From contig JACQQR010000271.1 of assembly GCA_016206875.1 (NCBI GenBank), positions 1-5,395 of the forward strand: a DNA stretch of 5,395 nt. The letters run 5' to 3'. Shown piece by piece: positions 1 through 5,395 of the stretch. The notes beneath the pieces were generated by a model that was not told the origin of the DNA, made no database searches, and was given only the letters and a program-made list of their open reading frames with translations. The DNA is from Candidatus Omnitrophota bacterium. Lineage in GTDB: Bacteria > Omnitrophota > Omnitrophia > Omnitrophales > JACROU01. Position 1 is the first letter of the stretch. Every line of letters starts with the position of its first letter. A program made the translations under genes and the position numbers.

Positions 1-309
1 AACGGCACCAATCGTGTCTTGAGTTGTGGCTAATAGGAGACCAAAAAAATCCCTCTCATCAATTTTTGCGGTTGTGCTTACTATGTCTAAATACCAACCT
101 TCGGGCAATAAGCCCCGGAAAAAACTAAAAAGTTCTTTTGACTCATAAGGCTCTTTGCGCAAGGGAAGAGAAACAGAAATCGGACAACCGTTGGAATGAA
201 GGTAGTTTTCATCATATAAGAAACGAAAACCGTTCGGCGTTTCCCATAAGTAGCCCGCAGTCTGTCCGGAAAAATCAACTTTCGCTTGACGTAATATTTT
301 TTCGCCCAT
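1..309 (-). CDS. HipA N-terminal subdomain protein (HipS-like, or start of HipA); partial, runs off the left edge
   Basis: Translating the minus strand from ATG 309-307 gives 103 codons with no stop up to base 1, so the gene continues outside the window. The product matches the HipA N-terminal subdomain (couple_hipA type). It has an early beta region with QAKVDFSGQTAGYL (8-21), an ISVSLPLR segment (44-51), the hallmark FFRGLLPEGW (63-72), and DFFGLLLATTQDTIGAV at the open end (87-103). In HipA kinases this subdomain precedes the kinase core; in HipBST systems it is a separate protein of roughly 100 residues that counteracts the kinase HipT. The GLLPEGWYLDI wording and the length so far resemble the stand-alone form, but the window ends just where a split protein would stop, so fused or split cannot be decided. 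It overlaps hipB by 35 bp in another frame, which suggests translational coupling. The ATG lacks a strong ribosome site. A TTG at 327-325, with AGGG seven bases upstream (338-335), is an alternative start adding six residues. The subdomain call is firm; the toxin or antitoxin role is inferred. Confidence 0.88.
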   Translation of the reverse strand, partial: MGEKILRQAKVDFSGQTAGYLWETPNGFRFLYDENYLHSNGCPISVSLPLRKEPYESKELFSFFRGLLPEGWYLDIVSTTAKIDERDFFGLLLATTQDTIGAV

Positions 310-499
310 GATTGGAGATGATCTCAAGATGATGCCCTAAAAAATCTAACACTTGATTTACTTTATCCAGCCGAACGCTAGGTTTACCCTGCTCCAGGTC
401 GCGCACAAATCGAAGACCCACGCCCACTCTTGCAGAAAATTCAACTTGGGTCATGCCCGCTTGTTTTCTTAAGTGTTGAATAGTTTTGGCCAGGGTCAT
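275..499 (-). CDS. hipB: HipB-like antitoxin and autorepressor, XRE-family helix-turn-helix protein
   Basis: A 74-residue protein with a single Cro/CI-type helix-turn-helix at about residues 16-37 (MTQVEFSARVG, then the recognition helix GVGLRFVRDLEQGK). It ends in a segment (SVRLDKVNQVLDFLGHHLEI, 41-60) typical of the HipB/y4mF group. HipB proteins dimerise, bind palindromes in their own promoter and bind the HipA kinase. The short polar tail after residue 60 (NHGRKNITSSES) fits the flexible C-terminus of the family. The next reading frame is HipA-N and overlaps its 3' end by 35 bp, the usual antitoxin-first order. The start is tightly fixed: an in-frame TAA lies two codons upstream, and the next Met (16) would remove the first helix. 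No Shine-Dalgarno sequence precedes the ATG, and the predicted transcription start falls on it, so translation may be leaderless. Family assignment is strong; operator binding is inferred from the upstream palindromes. Confidence 0.92.
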   Translation of the reverse strand: MTLAKTIQHLRKQAGMTQVEFSARVGVGLRFVRDLEQGKPSVRLDKVNQVLDFLGHHLEIISNHGRKNITSSES

Positions 500-534
500 G
501 TGTTAAGTATATGCTAGATAGGGTATAAATTCAA
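499..534 (-). promoter_or_regulatory. Sigma-70-like promoter of the hip locus, predicted leaderless
   Basis: On the minus strand a -35 box TTGAAT (534-529) is followed by exactly 17 bases and then a -10 box TATACT (511-506). Seven bases downstream of the -10 lies base 499, the A of the hipB ATG, so the transcript is expected to begin at or within a base or two of the start codon. Other TATAAT matches at 555-550 and 539-534 lack a convincing -35 box. An operator-like palindrome (511-526) fills the spacer, so a bound repressor would compete directly with RNA polymerase. Confidence 0.65.
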
Positions 535-640
535 TTATAGTAAACTAGAATTATATCATATAGGGTACTAATACTATAAATTTATATCAAAAAGGGTATA
601 AAATTAATTTTATAAATCATAAACATACCCTATAAGGTAT
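511..640. promoter_or_regulatory. Array of four HipB-type operator palindromes, ATAYC-N6-GGTAT
   Basis: Four 16-bp sites share the form ATAYC-N6-GGTAT. They lie at 511-526 (ATGCT/GGTAT, weakest left half), 553-568 (ATATC/GGTAC), 584-599 (ATATC/GGTAT) and 625-640 (ATACC/GGTAT, the best). The strong half-site reads AGGGTAT on the plus strand in the first three and on the minus strand in the fourth. Start-to-start distances are 42, 31 and 41 bp, near 4, 3 and 4 helical turns, so all four would face the same side of the DNA. E. coli HipB binds a comparable array (TATCC-N8-GGATA, four sites). That the local HipB binds here is inferred from position and architecture. The surrounding 140 bp are about 21% GC, which makes chance AT-rich matches easier, but the GGG/CCC cores stand out from that background. 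Confidence 0.7.
625..640. promoter_or_regulatory. Best operator palindrome, abutting the helicase stop codon
   Basis: ATACC and GGTAT flank CTATAA, a near-perfect 16-bp inverted repeat with one mismatched inner pair. It ends two bases from the stop codon of the helicase/nuclease gene (645-643), so the regulatory region of the hip locus uses all of the intergenic space. No GC-rich stem followed by a T-run separates the two genes, so read-through from the helicase gene into hipB is possible. Confidence 0.55.
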
Positions 641-642
641 AT

Positions 643-3600
643 TTATTTCTCGTGCACGGGGCAAATGGGTTTGTATTCGCAGTAGCCGCAGCGTACATAT
701 TGCTGCTGAGGGGAGCAGGGAGGGAATTCCTTTTTTCGGATTTTTTCTGAAAGCTCGAGGATTTTTTGGCAGGTCTGAGTGATTTTTTCTCCGGTCATTA
801 CCGTGGAAACTTTCTCTTCGGCGTCTACGTAATGAAATGTCATGCGGTCAGGCAGGCGGCCGAAACTTTCTTGAAAGGCCAGCGCATAAATGGATAGTTG
901 AATATTTTCATCCACTTTTTCCTGGTTTTTGGGTTTTCCCGTTTTGTAATCGATAATTTCCACCTCCCCGTTTTTTAAACGCTGGATGCGGTCGGTTTTT
1001 CCGTGCACTTCCACATGAGGCGAAAAAGAAATCGCGAATTTCTTTTCCAAGGCCAACGATTCATTGGTGATGTCATCCTGGCAGCGCTCGAAGTAACGGC
1101 GAAGCATGTTTTCGCCGCGGCTTTTGTACGAGGCCTCTTCGGTTTTCGACCGGTAGCCGCGCCGCTCCCAATTTTCTTCATAACGGCGAAGCAAATTTTC
1201 TAGCGAGGCAGCGCGCCCTGCTTCTAAGTCGCGGTAAAAGCATTCCAAGGCCTTATGCACACAAGCCCCAAATTTCAAAAACGGGGCCGGTGGCGTGGGG
1301 ATCCCCAGCTCATATTTGAGTTGATACTTAAGCGGGCACCAGTTGTAATCTTCTACTTTCGACGGGCTGAGCACAATCAATTCGGTCGATGGGGGTATTT
1401 CCGCCATTTTGTTTTTCCCGGGGGAGGAATCAAGCGGCTTTTCACTAGGCCTATTGGAACCAATAGCGGCGAGTTCCGGCAGGCGGAGATTGTTCACGAG
1501 CGCATCTGCTTTTTGCGCATCGAAAGCGCGCAACCTGAAAAACTCTTGGAGCAAGGCCGCAAGTTCCGCCTGCACATCGCCCGTTTTTTTCTCTAATAAT
1601 TCCAAAAGTTCTAGGGATACAGCTGGCTCTCTATCGAAAAGCCGGTGCACGCGCTCTTCATGCCCCGCCTTTTTTTCTTCTTTTGCCGGGTGGCGTATGG
1701 CCTGAATCAAGTCGTGGGCGTCAGAGGCCAAAAGCTCTTTGATGAACACGGAAGGGGGTGTATGTTTTTTCTCAACACAGGATAAATAAATTTTCTCGCG
1801 CGCACGCGTTACAGCCACGTAAAAAAGACGCCGCTCTTCTTGCGTGTGAAATTCCCCTTGCGGCAAGGCCTCTTTGAGCAAGGCATCGGGAATAGGGAAG
1901 ACTTCTTTTTGTGAACGGGTCGGAAACTTTTTGCTGTTGACGGAAGGGATAAACACAATGGGAAATTCCAGTCCTTTAGCCGCATGCACTGTGGCCAGCC
2001 GCACGGCGGCGTTTTCGCTTTGAATTTCAGACTGAATTTGAGGGCCGATTTCCAATTTTTCTGCAAGGACAACCAGATGCATCAACTTCTTAAGCGTGGG
2101 GCCTTGTTTTTCTGCTTCGTCGAAGCGAAGGATAAAATCATACAAAGCCGCCAAATGACGTATCGCCGCGCGCGCTTCGCCGGAGCCTTTATAAAAATAA
2201 AGGCTGAATAATTTGAACTCTGCGGCGGCTTTCCAAAAAACCTCTCCGGCCGGGGCTCGGGAAGAAAGTTTTTTCAATCCCTCAATTTTTTTTGAAAATG
2301 CGCTTAGCTTTTGCCTGGCCTCGCCGCTTAAGGAAGAAATGGAGGAAAATTCATGAAGATGGCAAGCCAGGCCCGAATCATGGTCTTTCTCTTTTTTAGC
2401 CCATTCGGAAATGGTTCTGTACTCGGCACTCGCCAAACCCACAAGCGGTGAAATGAGAACACGGAATAGAGAGTTTTCTTCATCAACTTCGGCGGCGATT
2501 TTTAAAATGGCCAAAGCATCTTTCACTTCGGCCTCGGCCAGAAGCGCACCGCCCGTAGCTTCTTCATACGGAATGCCCTTTTTGGCCAGGGCCAACTTAA
2601 TAGTTTCCGCTGTGCTTTTAGAACGCACCAGTACGGCAATTTGTGAAAAGATTTCGCCGGCAGGCCCGGGATTTTGCCCGGCTAATTCCCGGATGCGGGA
2701 AGCGATCCAGGCCGCTTCTTCGCCGTAGTCGGAAAAATAATGGAGTTCAACGGGTTCACCCGGGGCGCTTTCTGTAATCAGCTCTTTGGAGGCCTCATAT
2801 CGGTCTTCACCGTTTACGCGGATAACGGCTTCAGCGGCAGAAAGAATATTTTTTGTGGAGCGGTAATTTTTTTTAAGTTTGATTACACGGGTATTTGGGA
2901 AGTACTCGCGGAATTTTTTAAAACTGGCGTACGAAGCGCCGCGGAAACGGTAAATTGCCTGATCATCATCGCCGACCACGCAAAGATTGCCGTGGTTTTG
3001 AGCCAGCAGCCGGAGCAGTTCGATTTGCGCGATATTGGTGTCTTGAAATTCATCCACGAGAATATACCGGTAAAGCCCCGAGATTTTTTTGCGCACAGCC
3101 GGTTTTTCGCGAAGAATCCTGGCGAATAAGAAAATAAGACCGCCGTAATCCAGGGCATCTGCTTTACGAAGCGCATCTTCATAAGCCCGGTATAGGCCCG
3201 CCAGTTCCAGCCCTTGCGCAATTTCTCCCTCGCGCTCTGCGCGCTCATCATTTGGAATTTGACCCAGCTTGTTTTTTTCCCCTAAAAAATATTGTTCTAT
3301 TTCCTCGGGCGTCAGCAGTTCGTCCTTGGCTCTTTCAATGAACTGGAGCACGGGCTCAATCAAATCTTCGCGTTTTTCTTTTCCGGGCAGAAATTCGATG
3401 GGAAGCCGGAACACCAGCGAATGAAGCACCGAGGCGCGCTCTAAACTTTCGGCAAGGAGCTGAATGCGGGGGGAAAAGCCAATGTCCACAGAATGCTCGC
3501 TCACAAGCTCGTGGGCAAAGGAATGGAATGTGGCAATTTTAGGAAAATGGGTCAATCCGGGCAAGAGCGCTTCGGCGCGAATGCGCATTTCCTCAGCGGC

Positions 3601-3816
3601 TTTTCGTGTGTACGTCAGGGCCAAAATCTGCTCGGGCTTTACCTCCTTGTGCGCGGCGAGTAAATAGCTTAAACGATGTGTGAGGACGCGGGTTTTTCCT
3701 GTCCCCGCTCCGGCAAGAATAAGCAGAGGCCCTTCGGCATGGGTCACGGCTTCTTTTTGCGCGGCATTGAGACCATCAAGAAGAATGGATGGATCAGAAG
3801 AGATGGACCGAGGCAT
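643..3816 (-). CDS. UvrD/PcrA-type SF1A helicase fused to a RecB-family PD-(D/E)XK nuclease with an Fe-S cysteine set
   Basis: A 1057-residue fused DNA helicase/nuclease, expected to act in the cytoplasm on DNA ends or stalled forks. All SF1A motifs are intact: Q motif (LNAAQ, 16-20), Walker A GAGTGKT (36-42, Lys41), Ia TYTRKAAEEM, Ib ATFHSFAHEL (95-104), II VDEFQD (254-259), III VVGDDDQAIYRFRGA (280-294), IV KNYRS (316-320), V VRLATVHAAKGLEF (605-618) and VI ERRLFYVAVTRARE (661-674). After a linker, residues about 815-1057 form the nuclease, with His854 (FGACVHKALE), Asp942 (GKTDRI), Asp956 and Lys958 (IIDYKTGK) and the QLSIYALA motif at Gln973. Cys827 with Cys1043, Cys1046 and Cys1052 (C-x2-C-x5-C) reproduces the 4Fe-4S frame of AddB/AdnA-type nucleases. 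ATP hydrolysis, 3'-5' unwinding and metal-dependent cleavage follow from the family. No AddB or RecC partner is present. The ATG at 3816 is preferred over a TTG at 3855, whose extra 13 residues only translate a repeat. No ribosome site is visible at either start. A role in double-strand-break processing is inferred. Confidence 0.93.
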   Translation of the reverse strand: MPRSISSDPSILLDGLNAAQKEAVTHAEGPLLILAGAGTGKTRVLTHRLSYLLAAHKEVKPEQILALTYTRKAAEEMRIRAEALLPGLTHFPKIATFHSFAHELVSEHSVDIGFSPRIQLLAESLERASVLHSLVFRLPIEFLPGKEKREDLIEPVLQFIERAKDELLTPEEIEQYFLGEKNKLGQIPNDERAEREGEIAQGLELAGLYRAYEDALRKADALDYGGLIFLFARILREKPAVRKKISGLYRYILVDEFQDTNIAQIELLRLLAQNHGNLCVVGDDDQAIYRFRGASYASFKKFREYFPNTRVIKLKKNYRSTKNILSAAEAVIRVNGEDRYEASKELITESAPGEPVELHYFSDYGEEAAWIASRIRELAGQNPGPAGEIFSQIAVLVRSKSTAETIKLALAKKGIPYEEATGGALLAEAEVKDALAILKIAAEVDEENSLFRVLISPLVGLASAEYRTISEWAKKEKDHDSGLACHLHEFSSISSLSGEARQKLSAFSKKIEGLKKLSSRAPAGEVFWKAAAEFKLFSLYFYKGSGEARAAIRHLAALYDFILRFDEAEKQGPTLKKLMHLVVLAEKLEIGPQIQSEIQSENAAVRLATVHAAKGLEFPIVFIPSVNSKKFPTRSQKEVFPIPDALLKEALPQGEFHTQEERRLFYVAVTRAREKIYLSCVEKKHTPPSVFIKELLASDAHDLIQAIRHPAKEEKKAGHEERVHRLFDREPAVSLELLELLEKKTGDVQAELAALLQEFFRLRAFDAQKADALVNNLRLPELAAIGSNRPSEKPLDSSPGKNKMAEIPPSTELIVLSPSKVEDYNWCPLKYQLKYELGIPTPPAPFLKFGACVHKALECFYRDLEAGRAASLENLLRRYEENWERRGYRSKTEEASYKSRGENMLRRYFERCQDDITNESLALEKKFAISFSPHVEVHGKTDRIQRLKNGEVEIIDYKTGKPKNQEKVDENIQLSIYALAFQESFGRLPDRMTFHYVDAEEKVSTVMTGEKITQTCQKILELSEKIRKKEFPPCSPQQQYVRCGYCEYKPICPVHEK

Positions 3817-3821
3817 GTGGA

Positions 3822-3853
3822 TAGCGTATAGCGGATGGCATGTAGCGTATAGC
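3822..3853. repeat. Two direct copies of an 11-bp repeat, 21 bp apart, just upstream of the helicase start
   Basis: TAGCGTATAGC occurs exactly at 3822-3832 and 3843-3853, two helical turns apart, and the sequence between them (GGATGGCATG) is not a copy. The left copy lies six bases before the helicase ATG. The spacing would suit a regulator binding in tandem. Equally, this could be a dispersed repeat common in the genome. On the minus strand each copy contains TATACG, a poor -10 match; the one nearest the ATG lies eight bases upstream and has a weak TTGCTA 19 bases before it, so a leaderless promoter here is only a possibility. Confidence 0.6.
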
Positions 3854-3878
3854 AAAAACTTTACGGATCATGTTTTGT

Positions 3879-3922
3879 AACGGAAAAGGGACGGGGGCTC
3901 CCTAAGGAGAACCGTCTCCGTT
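3879..3922. terminator. Nested hairpin between the ROK and helicase genes, possible terminator
   Basis: Three nested complementary arms are visible: AACGGA (3879-3884) with TCCGTT (3917-3922), ACGG (3891-3894) with CCGT (3912-3915), and CTCC (3899-3902) with GGAG (3906-3909). It lies seven bases downstream of the ROK stop codon. In the transcribed (minus) direction the middle and inner stems are followed by CCCTTTTCC, a modest U-run. In the plus direction an alternative stem, GGAGA-ACCG-TCTCC (3906-3919), is followed by GTTTTATTTTT, which looks better as a terminator but has no plus-strand gene to serve. Strength and direction are therefore uncertain. Confidence 0.4.
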
Positions 3923-3928
3923 TTATTT

Positions 3929-5152
3929 TTAGGCTTGGGCAAAAACTTCGCGGGCGACAATGCCAACCACGCCGAGGGCGACGGCATTTTCACCGAATGC
4001 AGAAGGAATAATTTTTACAAAGTTGGCCGCTTCTTCCACCGCCCATTCTTTTACCTCCTGTTTTATAGCATCCAGGAGAATAGAGCCGCAGTCTTCAATA
4101 CCGCCGCCGATGACCACAATCTCGGGATTCAAAAAATTCACCAGGAAAGCGATTTTACGGCCCAAATTGCGCCCGCCTTCTTCAATGGCGGCAGTCGCCA
4201 CATCGTCTTTTTCTTTCGAAGCAGCAATGACTTCTTTAATGGTGATCTCGTCGATTTTGCCTTTGACGGTATCGGTGAGAACGGATTTATGGCCCTGGCG
4301 GATTGAATCTTTTGCTACGGCGGCGATGTCCAAATCCATCTTCCAACGGCCCAGTTGCGCGGCCGAAGTTTTGATGAGGTCAGTATATTTAGGGTTATTG
4401 GTGGTAATGCCGAGTTCGCCGGCGGCACCGGTGGCGCCGCGATAAATTTCTCCGTTAATGATAATGCCGCAACCAACGCCGGAAAACATATAAATCATAT
4501 GGCGCACATCGCGATCCAACCCCAGCCATTTTTCGCCGAGCACGGCCGCGTTGGCGTCATTTTCTACAAAAGTGGGAATGTTGAGGCGTTTTTCAAAAAG
4601 ATCTTTGATGGAAATACAAACAGTGGCGTCTTTGGTGCCCAGCGCGCCGGGCCAGCGGATGGTGCGCCCCTTTTCATCGATGATGCCGGGAATGGCAACA
4701 CCGAGCCCCGCGATTTTTTGTTTTTCGATGCCGGATTTTTCAATGATCTCTTCAGTCATCTGGATCATTTTTTCAATCATGGCCTCCGAGTTTTCCGGGC
4801 GGCGCTCCTGTTTTACTTCATACAACACATTGGTTTCTAAATCCACGAGCACGCCCACAATCGAAAGCATATTGAGCCCTACGCCGACGATGTATGTGGC
4901 TTTGGGATTCAGTTCCACCAAAATGGGTTTGCGTCCGCCGGTGGATTCATCCAGCTCGCCTTCCACCACCAGCCCTTTTTTGATGTAATGATTGACATAG
5001 TTGGAGACCGTTACGATGTTGAATTCAGTGATTTTTGAAATATCTGTGCGGGAGATAGGGCCGTTTTTGCGAATCACTTCCAGGATGGCAAGATTTTTTC
5101 GCTCTTTATCAGTGAGAACTCGATCTTTCAATAAGGTTTGTTTAATCAACAT
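3929..5152 (-). CDS. ROK-family transcriptional repressor (NagC/Mlc/XylR-like) lacking the zinc motif
   Basis: A 407-residue two-part protein. Residues about 16-66 form a winged helix-turn-helix (ERKNLAILEVIRKNGPISRTDISK, recognition helix near IVTVSNYVNHYIKKG at 46-60). The wing carries STGGRKP (70-76), the signature of ROK repressors. Residues 85-407 are the ROK sugar-binding fold, with GVAIPGIID (151-159), ENDANAA (197-203), GVGCGIIINGEIYRGATGAAGELG (225-248) and GGGIED (349-354). The kinase phosphate loop DxGGT is absent (VGVGLNM instead), so it is probably a regulator, not a sugar kinase. Such proteins bind DNA and release it when a sugar or sugar phosphate binds. Oddly, the His after GELG is Ile249, and the following CxCGxxGC zinc site is missing: there is no Cys between 228 and 355. 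ATG 5152 was chosen over GTG 5200 because AGAAGGAAG sits seven bases before it and the HTH needs no extension. No sugar-metabolism gene is adjacent, so the targets and ligand cannot be told. Confidence 0.9.
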   Translation of the reverse strand: MLIKQTLLKDRVLTDKERKNLAILEVIRKNGPISRTDISKITEFNIVTVSNYVNHYIKKGLVVEGELDESTGGRKPILVELNPKATYIVGVGLNMLSIVGVLVDLETNVLYEVKQERRPENSEAMIEKMIQMTEEIIEKSGIEKQKIAGLGVAIPGIIDEKGRTIRWPGALGTKDATVCISIKDLFEKRLNIPTFVENDANAAVLGEKWLGLDRDVRHMIYMFSGVGCGIIINGEIYRGATGAAGELGITTNNPKYTDLIKTSAAQLGRWKMDLDIAAVAKDSIRQGHKSVLTDTVKGKIDEITIKEVIAASKEKDDVATAAIEEGGRNLGRKIAFLVNFLNPEIVVIGGGIEDCGSILLDAIKQEVKEWAVEEAANFVKIIPSAFGENAVALGVVGIVAREVFAQA

Positions 5153-5159
5153 AGCGGCA

Positions 5160-5168
5160 CTTCCTTCT
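5160..5168 (-). promoter_or_regulatory. Shine-Dalgarno site that fixes the ROK start
   Basis: AGAAGGAAG on the minus strand ends seven bases before ATG 5152. It is the only clear ribosome site at a gene start in the window, and it argues against the upstream in-frame GTG at 5200, which has none. Confidence 0.7.
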
Positions 5169-5220
5169 GTTCTGGACGACGGGGAGGTTTTTATACTCAC
5201 GTTTTTGCCACTTTATATGG

Positions 5221-5261
5221 ATCCCGGATCATGCCCGGGATGAGTTCACCGAGGAATCCCG
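5221..5261. repeat. REP-like inverted repeat with a third competing arm in the ROK leader
   Basis: ATCCCGG (5221-5227) and CCGGGAT (5235-5241) form a perfect 7-bp stem with a 7-base loop. A further ATCCCG at 5256-5261 can also pair with the middle arm (CGGGAT, 5236-5241). The flanking wording resembles short palindromic intergenic repeats dispersed in many bacterial genomes. It lies in the presumed untranslated leader of the ROK gene and has no T-run after it on either strand, so it does not look like a terminator. Confidence 0.6.
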
Positions 5262-5310
5262 ATGACCCACTTATTTAGATAGTTTTCAAATCCACTACAT
5301 ATTTACCCAA

Positions 5311-5339
5311 AATATAGCACGTTTATTATGAATATGCAA
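5311..5339 (-). promoter_or_regulatory. Candidate sigma-70 promoter of the ROK gene
   Basis: On the minus strand TTGCAT (5339-5334) and TATATT (5316-5311) are separated by exactly 17 bases. The -10 box matches the consensus at five of six positions; the -35 matches only in its TTG. The transcript would start near 5304 and carry a leader of about 150 bases containing the three-arm repeat. Confidence 0.45.
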
Positions 5340-5395
5340 TGAGTTATGAAAAAAACTTAGAAACAACTTTTTAAGGGTAAAAACGGGATAAAAAA

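Larger units (their letters stand above)
5169..5395. other. Intergenic region upstream of the ROK gene; no gene seen
   Basis: Apart from the promoter candidate and the inverted repeat, this stretch is AT-rich with frequent stops in all frames. GGGTAAA-type words occur in both orientations near 5302-5308 and 5374-5380 and could be part of a regulator site, but they are too short to call. The gene to the right is not in the window. Confidence 0.5.

Noticed and set aside
87..278. A 63-codon minus-strand frame starting at TTG 278
   Set aside because: It lies in a different frame inside the HipA-N sequence, whose own frame is open across the whole stretch and has clear family motifs; the translation resembles nothing.
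501..640. CRISPR-like array from the repeated AGGGTAT words
   Set aside because: Repeats are short, degenerate and in mixed orientation, and the spacing follows helical turns; operators explain them better.
601..645. Terminator after the helicase gene
   Set aside because: The palindrome at 625-640 is AT-rich and not followed by a U-run in the reading direction; it fits an operator better.
1003..3129. Several plus-strand frames of 66-129 codons, such as 2740-3129 and 1255-1596
   Set aside because: They lie antisense to conserved helicase motifs, have no recognisable domains and no ribosome sites; they are shadows of the real gene.
3814..3855. TTG start giving the helicase 13 extra residues
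   Set aside because: The added residues translate the TAGCGTATAGC repeats, no ribosome site precedes the TTG, and an ATG lies just before the conserved helicase N-terminus.
5150..5200. GTG start giving the ROK protein 16 extra residues
   Set aside because: The extension is low-complexity and there is no ribosome site before the GTG, while AGAAGGAAG stands seven bases before the internal ATG.
3935..5243. Plus-strand frames of 80-161 codons opposite the ROK gene
   Set aside because: They are antisense to the conserved ROK coding sequence, with no family resemblance or start signals.
1..5395. tRNA, rRNA, insertion sequence or phage attachment site
   Set aside because: No cloverleaf, rRNA-like stretch, transposase or flanking terminal repeats were seen on either strand.

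Overview
This window is chromosomal DNA from a bacterium, with every recognisable gene on the minus strand, so it reads from the right end to the left. TGA is used as a normal stop (it ends hipB), so the code is standard. Start signals are mixed: one gene has a clear Shine-Dalgarno sequence, and at least one other seems to have no leader at all. The protein styles (a ROK repressor with an STGGRKP wing, a one-piece UvrD helicase/RecB-type nuclease, a HipB/HipA-N pair) would suit an uncultivated lineage such as Omnitrophota or the Patescibacteria/CPR. That placement is a guess from sequence flavour, not a result.

Layout from right to left. Bases 5153-5395 are a non-coding leader with a good promoter candidate and a REP-like inverted repeat that can fold in two exclusive ways. 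Next comes a ROK-family repressor gene (5152-3929) whose product lacks the usual ROK zinc site. A 112-bp spacer follows, holding a nested hairpin and an 11-bp direct repeat repeated 21 bp apart. Then comes a large fused SF1 helicase/PD-(D/E)XK nuclease with a four-cysteine iron-sulfur signature (3816-643). A very AT-rich 143-bp spacer (about 21% GC by hand count over 501-640) follows. It carries a sigma-70-like promoter and four spaced copies of an ATAYC-N6-GGTAT palindrome. At the left edge is a toxin-antitoxin locus: hipB (499-275), overlapped by a reading frame (309 to beyond base 1) that is clearly the N-terminal subdomain of HipA. That frame was found by reading the sequence and is still open at the window edge.

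The left-edge locus is the most interesting part. The second frame looks more like the stand-alone HipA-N/HipS proteins of three-gene hipB-hipS-hipT systems than the start of a classical HipA. The promoter puts the predicted transcription start on the A of the hipB start codon. The four operator-like sites lie 42, 31 and 41 bp apart, close to whole helical turns, and one fills the promoter spacer. This suggests cooperative autorepression on one DNA face. The ROK regulator and the helicase/nuclease show no functional link to it or to each other beyond shared direction.
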